Shown: positions 36,000 through 64,000 of the stretch, piece after piece
Layout of the letters: every line of letters starts with the position of its first letter
Numbering within the stretch: position 1 is the first letter of the stretch
Assembly (NCBI RefSeq): GCF_015832195.1
Contig: NC_052027.1
Span: forward strand, 14,318,149-14,382,148
Reading direction: 5' to 3'
DNA: 64,000 nt
From: Motacilla alba alba
Lineage: Eukaryota > Chordata > Aves > Passeriformes > Motacillidae
Notes under the pieces: model-generated
Told to the model about the DNA's origin: nothing
The model's input: only the letters and a program-made list of their open reading frames with translations
The model's database searches: none
Position numbers and translations under genes: made by a program

Positions 36000-38900
36000 C
36001 TGAAGGCTGGAAGCGGCTGTGGGCAGGATCGGGTGTCAGGGTGCCGGGGTGCCGGGGCGGGGGGCACGGGCAGGGAGAGCGATGCCGGCCGTCACGGGCA
36101 CTGGGGCTGGCAGGGACCTGCGAGCGGCGATTCCATAGGCTGCGGTATTAATAGAGCCTGGCTGCCCCGGACAGCAGCGTGGAAAGCCGGGCAGCACATT
36201 GCGTTCCTGTCGGCCACGCGTGTCCTGTGCCAGCCGGCGCGGTGGCCTCCCTGCCGTGTCAGCTGTGAAAGTCCCACTGGAGAGAAATCTTCCCCAAGGG
36301 AAACTGAATCACAGCAGGTGGCTGCTGGACTTGGGGTCCCCAAGCCGTGCGGTGGCACGGGTGAGACCGGGCACCTGGCAAGTCCCCAACAGGTGGGATG
36401 GCAGGGAAGCAGAACCCTGACTGGCTGCAGAGGGCATGGCTGTGCTGAGCCGACGCGGAGGAGATGGGGAATTTTCCACTGGTGTTTGGACCAGGCCCAA
36501 GATGAGGTGTTAGACCTGCCTGGTCCCTGTCCCCGTGGCTTCCAGGGGGTATCACAGAGAAAGGGTCTGTGCCTCGCAGCACTGCCCTGTCTCCCAGAAC
36601 AGAGTGCTGGCGTGCCTTGGCTCTGGTGGCCAGGGATGCTAAGGAGCAGTGGGACGCTCCATTCCACTCGGGGGTGGCACGGGGGTGCTGGCACTGCGGG
36701 GACCCTGGCTGAGGCGCAAAGGGCCCCGCAGCACCCGGCCGTGCTGCAGCTGTAATCACACGCCGGGGCCGCGGCCACGGCAAACAAACAAGCACCGGCA
36801 GAGCCTATTTTCCTTGGCGCGTGGGGATGGGGGAAGGAGCGGAATCCCACGGGCTCCTTTGGAAGTGCAACCCTTGAGAAAACAGAGGCGGGTCGGGGAC
36901 AGAACGGACCCCCGTGCCCCTGGCTCTCCTCGCCGCGTGGGTCTCGGCCGCCGCGTGCCTCCCCGGCTGCTGACGCAGGTCTGGGACTGGCTGGGTCCCC
37001 CATGCCAGCGGGGCACAGCCAGCCCGCTCCTGCTGGCCCCATGGAGCAAATATCAGGCTGGTCCAATGGTGAGAGTGCCATGGCCAGGCACAGTGGTGGT
37101 GCCACGGGGCTCGGGCAAATCATGGCTCCTGATTGCTACAGGAGGCCGTGCTGGGGGTGCCAGAGGCACATGAGGCTGTGGCTGAGGCCGGTCGCTCCTG
37201 ATGTCCCCAGCACTGCCAGCAGCAAATGGCACCTTGGAGTTTTTGCTATTGACCCCTCTGTGTCATCCCACTAAGGCCAGTTGTGTTTTGGGGAGCGTGA
37301 ACTCCTGGAAAGCATCTTGCTTCCAAGGCAAAATAAAGCTATGGAGGTATGGTAGTAAACCTGATGTGTCCTTTTCCAGGCACTGTCTGTCCATCAGTCT
37401 CTTCAGTGCTACTACCTGTGTCGCCACCTTCCCTGGCCCTGTGCTCCCAGACAGCCGTGTTTGGAGTTTAAAGCAAAACCCATCATACAGCCTAGCACTG
37501 CCTGAGATGCTTTGGGCTCAAGCTGGTGTCTCACCCAGCCTCCCCAAGAACCACACTGAGTGCCATCGGCCTCGTGCTGTGCCCGCCCTGTCCCCATCCC
37601 CATGCTGCCAGCTGTAATTGCCACCTGACCTTGTACTACGTGGACTCAAACTGGCAGGTGACAGCAACAGCCTGGGCTGTCCCAGTGCTGGACACGACCC
37701 CCCTTGCCTGGCCTCAGCTTCCTCACTGCTTTTCCCAGCTTGCCTTGGTACTGGTGCTTGGATGTTGGAGGATGTGGCACGATGGTGATGGCTGATACCT
37801 GCAGCCATCCTGGGTTGTGTGCCTGGCAGGTGATGCCGTGGCTGAGCTGCACCATGGCTCTGGCACTGGAAAACCCTCTCCATGGCCCCACCATGATGTT
37901 CGGCTCTACCACTCCCTTCCCTTAACTGCCTTCCCCCTCCCTGGTGTGTCCCAGACCCCATTTCCAGGCTCAGGTACAGCTGTTCCCCAGGACAGGGGTG
38001 TCACTTGTGCTCTTAGAGGTAAGACCCTGGATGGACACCGCTGTCCACACAGTGCAACAGAGATGGCCAGGAGAGCCCAGGCAGGTGTTGGTGCTGCCAG
38101 AGCCCTGCTAGCCAGGACAGCAGCTTTCAGAGCCACTTGTTCCTACTTGCTACTGCCAATCCTGCCCTGGCTGGAGCACTAGGGGAATGGCCTGACCCGA
38201 GGCTGAGCCATGGTGTGGTATTTGGGGCTGAAAGAGGTGAGGTGAGCCCAGTGCCTACTCTGCTCACCTTGTGCTGGGGGCATGAGTGGGGCTGGCTGGC
38301 ATGACCAGCTGGTAGGCTGTCATCTCCAGAGGATCTCAGGTGGATGTATCTCAGGAAAATTTCCTGCTGATCTCTTTGGGGAAGGTCGACAGCAGGGCTA
38401 CCCAGAGACGTTCTCCAGCCATGCACCAGGCAGGTTGCCTCCAGCTGTTCTTTCCCACAGCTCCTGGGGTTCCCATGCCCATGTGTGTGCTCCCCAGAGC
38501 CTTTGCCCCAAAGGTGAAGTGCCTGGCCATCCCCTGAATGGCTGGATTTGCCCCTTTGGGTGCCCCTTTCCTCTGGGAGAGGTGTCACCCTGACACTTCC
38601 TTTGCTTAGCTGGGGGGTGGGGGGTGTAACTCCACAGGTTAAAACCAGGTTTGTGCTGCTAATTTTAGGAAGACGGGCTGGAGGAAAGCTTTGCCTATGT
38701 GTGCTTCAGGGGAAGGGCAGACGTACTCCCAGGACAGGTGTGGAGGGGGGTTCTCTGGGGAAGGCAAGGACAGAGGGGTTTCTCTGCTGTGTGCCCTGCT
38801 GGGGTGAATTTCTCTGGGTAGGGGTTGCCCAGGGACCACCAGGTTTGGGCTGTTGCCCAGCTGTGCCTGTGTGCCCACACACCCCTGTGCCCACAGCAGT

Positions 38901-41900
38901 GCCAGGGGCTGACCAGGGACCCCGGGCTGGGGGTAACCCCAGGGCTGGGGCTGGTGGCATTGGGGGGAACACGGCTGGCATCCCTGCCCGCTCGCCCTGG
39001 CTGCCCATCTCTCTGGCAGGGCTCGGTCATCAGCACAGCCTCAGGGAATATGAGACCTGTGTGCCCAGCTCTGCTGAAACCCGAACGGCCACCTGGGCCG
39101 GCGGGCACGGGCGGGGGGGCTGCCGTCCCCCTGGCACTCACCGGCGGCAGCGGGAGGGATACCTGGCTGCCAGCACGCAGGCCGGCAGCTGCGGCAGGCT
39201 TGGCGCTAAAGCCGGATTACCACCCGGAATAGTCCCACGGCTCCAGCTGGGCCGGATTAACAAGGATTCATCCACAAGGGAGAGGAGATGGGGAGGGAGT
39301 CTCTGCCCTGTGGGGGTCCCCGGCCTGGGGGAGCACTCCCCTGCTGCCGGGGAGACCCTGTGCCTGCGCTCCGCGCAGGTGGGAGCCGTGGCTGCTCACA
39401 GATGGGTGCTGTGGCTGCGGGGACGCGGCCCCCCAGGCTGGCGCTGCGTGGCACAGGCGCGGCCGGCAGGCACTGGCCGCCTGTCCCCACGCGTGCTGCG
39501 CTCCCCCCGGCACGGCCTGCGCTGCTGGGACCGTGCCGGGCCGGGGCTTGACCGGGGGAACTGGCACACTGCAGGATCCAGGCTTGTGCAGGGATCACAT
39601 CCTGCTGGCCACGTTGCCAGACGCAATGGACCTCCCACCCTCCGTATCTGCTGGCACTGCCGACAGAGCTCCCCTGCCCAGCCCCCCGCTCCCGCCCGTG
39701 CCTGCCTCCCGCTGGGATTTTCCACCTTTTAAGTGTGCGTGGAAGCGAGATGTGAGGCAGAGAGAGGGGTGTGGTCCCTTCCAGGACTGAAACCCTCACC
39801 GTGGTGTCCTGCTCCCCCAGGAAGGCTGGCCGGGGGCCGAGGTGAGCCCAGGACTGCCCGTCTGGCAGAGCAGGGCAGGGATTTGGGAGCCCTGCCGCCC
39901 CACACACGTGTCCCCATCGCAGCGAGGGCGGGCAGGCTCTGTGCTGGCCGGGACGCAGCGTGCGAGACCGAGCGCAGCCTCCCCCGGAGCGCAGACGTGG
40001 CCGCGGGCCGGTACGTGCCGTCCCACGCATCCGGCCCCGCGCTCCATCCCGGGGGCTGCGGGACAGCACCAGGGCCCAGCTCAGACTGCTTGGCCACACC
40101 GCAGTTTTGGTGGGGCGTCACCAAGCTCTGGGACGGCCGGAGCAGCCTGGGAGAGGTGGGAGGTCTGGCTGCAGCAGGGCTGTCGCTGTCCTTGTGTCCC
40201 AGAGCCCGGCAGGCAGCGGAGAGGCGCGTGCCGGGGAATGGATGCAGCTTGCCCGGCACCCCCAGGAACGCGGCCCTGGGTGCCACAGCGGGGGGTTCTG
40301 TGCCCATGCGTGTGACCAGATCCACACCATCAGGCTGGGCGAGCGGGCGCCAGGGCTGCTGGTCAGGAGTGGGATGATGCCAGGCAGCATGCAGGCTGCC
40401 CAACGTGGCAGTGAAGATGGCAGCATCCCACCTGTGTGGTGACACCCTGAGGGAAGAGATCCCTGAGGAGATGCTCTTTGCCCAGAGCAGAGGGTTCCCA
40501 ACTAAGGTGGGCACACAGTGAGGTGGTGAACCCACCAACCCCACCTGGAGGGGAACCAAGCCACCCCTTCAGGGCCACCCGTCACTCTGTATTTGCTGTT
40601 CTGCCTTATCGCAAGGCAAACAGCAGCAGGCAGGGCTCACACTGCCCGATCGAATCGTCTCGTGCTCCCTCCTCTTTCATCTCCCCCCTTGCCCTGGCTA
40701 CTGCCACCAGGAGAGCCTGGCCGAGGGGCAAAGGCCAGGGCCAGCTGGGGAAGTGGCAGTGAGTGGTGCTGGGCCTGTGCCAGGGCTGTGCCAAGGCTGT
40801 GCCAGGGCTGCTCGGTGGGAGGAAGCGTCTGGGTGGCAGCACGAAGCCCGGTGCATGCTGAATGAGTTCTGCCGTGCCGCTTGCTATTCCGAGAGACGCT
40901 TGGGGGAAGAAGCTGGTATTTCCTGAGCTGCCCAGAGAGGTGTAATTATAACCTGGGAGAAGAAAGGGGCTGCAGACGAGAGTGCCCAGCCATCCTGGCG
41001 CCCGCGGGGGAGCGGGCAGGGGAGTGGGCAGATCCTGCCTGCCACCAGCGGGATGCGGTGAAGCCCTGCCCGCAGGCAGCCCAGCGGCACTGGGGGGCTT
41101 AGGGAGGTGTTGGAATATCACAGATCTAGTGCCCCCCCTCAATCCCATACTGGGGGAGTGGTGGGTTCAGTGATGCCTGCCCGTGGTGGTGGGAAGGCGC
41201 AGAGTTAACGGTGGCTTTTGGACGTGCTGGCAGCCTTGTTCATGCCTGGATCCATCCCAAGCGGAGGCCTAGTGGAGGGGATAAATCATCACCCAGAACC
41301 CGCCCTGCACTTCCCTCTCGTCCCCCGCATGGCTGAACCCCCTCATTTTGGTCCCTGCTGGCCTGTGTCCTGCCTCAGCTTCCCCACCTGGCTGGGTGTT
41401 GCAGGTAGGGTGGCCCAAATATGTGCCCACCACCCTGGGCCAACCACAGGGGTTCGGCCCCCCCGGCAGTGCCAGCAGACACCGTGTGGCCTGGGATGAC
41501 CCTGCCAGGTCTTTGTGGCCTGCATAGGCAGGGACAAGCAGGGCAGCAGCTCAGGAGACCGGAGGTGCTGGCACCCACACCCTGACGTGTCATCCTTCCC
41601 TTGCGTGCCAGCAGGACTGCCGGACCCAACTGTGCTGTGGGAAGGCTCCTCAGATTTCTGGGGACACCAATCCCCTGGGAGCATAAAGATGGGCACGTCC
41701 CCTGCTCACCCCACGGCGACCCCAGGCAGCGGGGTGGTGGGGCAGCAGCATCCTCCTGGAACTGGGGACCACACTGCATCCCAGCCAGGCCTAACCTCCG
41801 GCTGGGTGGCACCGGCCCTTGGCTGGACATAGCTCCAGTGTGGAGCCCCCTGGCCAGCCGGACAAGACCCCAGCCCCCCGGGGCAGTGGGGGGTGGCGGG

Positions 41901-42690
41901 ACCCTGCCCCGGCTGCCAGCCTGCCCCAGAAAGCCACCCTGTGCCGTTTCCCAGCGGGGCGGGGAGGGCCGGGCTCGCACAGAGGCGGCTTTGTGCGGCG
42001 TGCCAAGGCGTCCCGCGCTCGGCAGCCCGGCCGCCTTCCCCTGCCAAGGAGCTGTCTCCCGGCCCCGCGCTCTTTCCTGCTCCGTTTGTCCAGCCCTGAC
42101 GTGCCCCCGAGCCCCCCGCCTTGGCACCCCGGCAGCGGCGGGACGCGGGTGAGCCCTTCGCGCCGGGCAGCACCACGGGCTTTACATAACGGCGGCCGGG
42201 GGGTCCCTGAGCTCCCTACCCCGTCCTCAGCCGCCCTCCCAAACACCCCCACTCGCCTGCTGGCACCCGTCTCCAGGAGGGGAAACTGAGTCACGGAGCC
42301 GAGAGCTGCGGGCAGGGGAGCGGAGGTGGGCAGGCGGTGTGCATGGGGACTCTGGGGCTGGGCAGTGCTGTACTGTGCTGTGAGCAAGGGAACGGGGTGG
42401 GCTGTGGGATGTCTGGCTGGGCGAGAGGGCAACCCCACGTTGGGACTCTGGTGGGGTACTGGAGCTGGGGCTGAGCTCCATGGGACATTGTGTGCTGAGC
42501 GGGCAGAAGGGAGAAGCACACCACCTGGCTCGGTGACCCTCTCATCCCCGGGCGCCTGTCCCTGCCGTGCCACCAGCGCTGGTGCTGAGCCCAGCTCCAG
42601 TGTCCCTGGTGGAGGCAGGACTTGTGAGACTCCAGGCCAGCCCCTGCGGTGCTCCTGCCCAGAGCTGGACCTCTGTTGCCTCCCTCTTGC
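36000..42690. other. Gene-free stretch, part 3, upstream of SLC38A3
   Basis: No coding exon was recognised. CpG-rich patches occur at about 39.3-40.3 kb and 41.85-42.25 kb; the latter has a donor-like GACGCG/GGTGAG near 42145 and is the closest island to SLC38A3, so it is an alternative first-exon candidate. GNAT1, which neighbours SLC38A3 in mammals, was searched for by its conserved N-terminus and P-loop and not found. Confidence 0.5.
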
Positions 42691-42734
42691 AGAGCCTGAG
42701 TAGAGCCCACAGCAAGCCCAGCTGTCTCCCAGCC

Positions 42735-48028
<5,294 letters not shown>

Positions 48029-49525
48029 CCACTACTGGGTGCCCAAGCCAACCTCCCCCCCGCCCGCCCGGTGCCCCAGGGAGAGCCGACCCTGGGCTCA
48101 GCCCCCATGCTGCAGCCCCACCAGGATTCCCTGGGGACTTCCGCTGTTGCTGCCCATCACCTGTGGTGATGGTAAGAGGGCATGAGCCATGGCAGGCATG
48201 GAGACTCCTCGACCTGTGTCTGGGATGGGGCAGTGAGCCCGGGGCAGGTCCTGTGCCCCCAGCCACTCCAGCGGGCACCCTCCCTGCTCTGCGCCTCAGT
48301 TTCCCCATCTGTAAAATGGGGAGAATAATACTGCCCTACCTCACCCGGAGCTGGCTGTCAGGTGGAGCTCTTCTGCACCCCAAGAGCCACCAGCAGCAGG
48401 CACTGCCAGGGGCGCAGGGCACTGCCTGCCGTGGGGACCGAGGACCGGGCGCTTCCCTGGCCTCCCCCAGATAGCATCAAGAGCCTGATGAACAGTGTCC
48501 GTGGGGGCTGCAATCCAGCGGGGCGGTCGGACCTGTGACAGCACCTGTGCTCAAGCCACCCGTCCTCTCCCCTGCCATCCCCCCATCCCCAAAGAGATGC
48601 CACCCGCTGCCCTGGCATCGCGGGGGCACCCCGGTCCCTGTGGACAAGGGTGGCCCTCACGCTGTGGCTGGTGGAACTCAGCCTGCTGCTCCTGAGCCTG
48701 CCGGGGGAACTGTTGGCTCCTGGTGCCTGCAGATGGGACCCTGCTGACACCTAGGCCACGTACGGGGGGACCAGCTGCATTGCTCCAGGGAGGTGGCATG
48801 CGCGCCAGGGGCTTTGTGTCCGCTGGCATCCTGCCCGTGCTGCGGCTCGGCTGCTGGGGCCTGGTGCACCCAAGGGGCATGAGGGGGATTTTGGGGGGGC
48901 TGGGGGCAGCACTCACTGGGGGCAAGCTCAGGGCTCTGGAGGCACCCTTGTCTGCATGCCCAGATGCCAGGGTGATGGGCACCCCAGCAACCCAAGCTGT
49001 CCCTGCTCGCCTTGCACCCTGGGCCAGCACTCAGATCCCTACAGCCCTCACCCATCCACCCACCCACCCATCTATCCATCCATGCCGCTGGGATGCCCAA
49101 ACCACGCCAAAACCCGGAGAGCGGCTCTCCCACCCCCCGCCTCCCCTCCCTGTACGGAGGGCAGCCCGGCAGGGTGGGCAGCACAGGGCTGGGGGGGGTC
49201 TGTCCTGCGGCAAAGTACATAAGAGACGTATTTTTTTATCAGGTGGTGGAGGCTGGGATGCTTTTTATAAATACTGTACATAAGAGTAGATCTTTTTTAA
49301 CGTGTTGTGTTGCTCTGGGTAGCTCTGTGTAATGTACATATCGTACGGGGGGGCACCGCCGCAGACTCTCGCCGTCACTCCGGCTCTGCCGCTGGCAGCG
49401 TGGCCCCGCTGTTCCTGTCACCAGCCTGGCTGCCCCAGGGCCACCCCTGACACCTGTAAATTATTGCTGGGGGTGATGCTGGAGGTGTCAGGAGGCCAGA
49501 GGTGAGAATAAAGATGTGAATGTGC
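48029..49525 (+). other. SLC38A3 3' UTR with poly(A) signal and two Pumilio-type elements
   Basis: The canonical AATAAA at 49507-49512 places the transcript end near 49.53 kb, giving a 3' UTR of about 1.5 kb. The distal 300 bases switch from GC-rich to AT-rich and contain two exact UGUANAUA matches, TGTACATA at 49275-49282 and 49333-49340, plus a third related GTACATAAGAG near 49215. No other gene was seen in the UTR. Confidence 0.7.
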
Positions 49526-49739
49526 CCAGGTCTCGGGCATCACTGGGGCGGGTGAGGTGTTGGCACGCAGGCTGGCACCTCACGCACGGCATCCTGAGGT
49601 GGCATGGACAGGCGGACACGAGCCACATGGGTGCGCGGACGTGCGTGAGGACAGCAGGGATACATGGACACGCATGTGCAGGGTCAGTGCACGTGGATGA
49701 ACAGCAGGACAGACAGCATGGACATACAGCAGAACAGCA

Positions 49740-49950
49740 CACACAGGGACCCCCATGGGAGCAGGGCCCCTGTGGGAGTTGGACCCTGAGGGAGTGGGAT
49801 CCCTGGGGAGCAGGACACCTGTGAGAGCAGGATCCCCAGGACAATGGGACACATGTGGGAGCACACCCCTGAGGAGTGGGACTCCTGAGGAGTGGGATAC
49901 GTGGGAACAGGAGCCCCAGCAAGTGCCACGCCATTAGTATCCCTGGAGAG
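49740..49950. repeat. Degenerate about 20-bp minisatellite downstream of SLC38A3
   Basis: Loose repetition of GGGAGCAGGxCCCCTG, GAGTGGGATCC and GAGCAGGACACC units. The rest of the SLC38A3-GNAI2 spacer up to the CpG island shows no gene. Confidence 0.7.
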
Positions 49951-50699
49951 TGGGGCTGCTGGAAGCAGGGCTCCAGGGAAGTGGCGCTGGGGCATCTCGT
50001 GTCCGGTGCCAGGGCAGTGGGTGCCCCCAGTGCCCTCAGGGCCAGCCCCCAGCCCTCGCCCATGGCACAGTGCGGAGTGGGGGTGAGCCCCCCCGGCCCT
50101 GGCCCCTCGCTCCCCTCAGCCGGCCCCAGGTCTGGGCTCAGTGCCAGCTCGTTAGCAAAGCCTTATTAGCACGGCAGCCTGCTCCCACGGGAACAGCCCT
50201 GCTCCCCCACACCAGGCCCACGGGCACAGGCCTGCAGAGCCCACGGGGGATGCTGAATCCCTTCCCCTGGCATTCTGAGTTGAAAGCATCCCTGGCTGCC
50301 CTCATCCTGCTCAGTTGGTGCCAGCGGGGGTGTGTGGAGGGGCTGCAGGGCCTGGGCAGGCATGAGGCGCTGCTGTGGGGCTAGCATGGAGTGAGGGTGG
50401 CTACCTGGGCACGGGCCAGCCCCCTGGGTCAGTGGGCACACCTGGCCCCCTCCTCAGGAAGTGTGGGGGGTTCCAGCTCCTAAGGGAACAGCCCTGGGAG
50501 ATGGGGGATAGGGCAAGTGCCTGAGGGAGCCCCTGTTGTGGGAGAAACCTGGGGATGCCCCATCCTGCCCAGTCCCATCCTGACCCGTTCCCCGTCACAG
50601 GCACCCCCAGCCCCGGCACCTGCCAAGGAGCTCCCTCCTCTTGATGCCGGGGACACGGAGGAGTGAGAGATGCCCAAGCTCTGAGCCTCCACCCTGTGA

Positions 50700-64000
<13,301 letters not shown>

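Noticed and set aside
20200..42700. GNAT1, LSMEM2 or another protein-coding gene in the large interval
   Set aside because: No Gi/Gt N-terminus, P-loop exon or other recognisable exon series with matching phases was found on either strand.

Overview
The window is a GC-rich, gene-dense piece of a vertebrate nuclear genome, most likely avian and probably from a microchromosome. Short introns (often 80-200 bases), frequent CpG islands and G-rich minisatellites, and an oligoadenylate synthetase-like gene with two ubiquitin-like domains and intact catalytic aspartates all fit a bird. The species cannot be named from sequence alone. Five multi-exon genes and one single-coding-exon gene were placed exon by exon by reading splice sites and phases on both strands.

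Layout: RRP9 (minus, 3' end cut off by the window edge) starts from a CpG island at about 2.5 kb. NAA80 and HYAL3 follow in tandem on the plus strand (5.7-9.3 kb). A 1,000-base run of N (10410-11409) separates this contig from the next. After the gap come OASL (plus, 12.0-14.1 kb) and SEMA3B (minus, 14.9-20.2 kb), which converge tail to tail. From 20.2 to 42.7 kb no protein-coding gene could be supported; this stretch holds CpG islands, minisatellites, AT-rich blocks that look like regulatory elements, and an SRF/MEF2-type motif cluster. SLC38A3 (plus, 42.7-49.5 kb) and the first five coding exons of GNAI2 (plus, from 51.2 kb, running off the right edge) complete the window.

NAA80, HYAL3, SEMA3B, SLC38A3 and GNAI2 are the gene set of human 3p21.31, but the order differs. 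SEMA3B points away from SLC38A3-GNAI2, whereas in human all three share one strand with SEMA3B after GNAI2. GNAT1, IFRD2, LSMEM2 and HYAL1 were not found, although part of this could be hidden by the gap. OASL is a newcomer relative to the mammalian cluster and is bracketed by a roughly 100-bp inverted repeat. The genes do not form one pathway: ribosome biogenesis (RRP9), actin N-terminal acetylation (NAA80), hyaluronan turnover (HYAL3), antiviral response (OASL), axon guidance (SEMA3B), glutamine transport (SLC38A3) and inhibitory G-protein signalling (GNAI2).

The most useful second looks are the inverted repeat around OASL, a one-base homopolymer frameshift near the SEMA3B C-terminus, two GC-AG introns, paired Pumilio-type motifs in the SLC38A3 3' UTR, and the motif cluster at 30.8 kb. 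No convincing new biological system was found.
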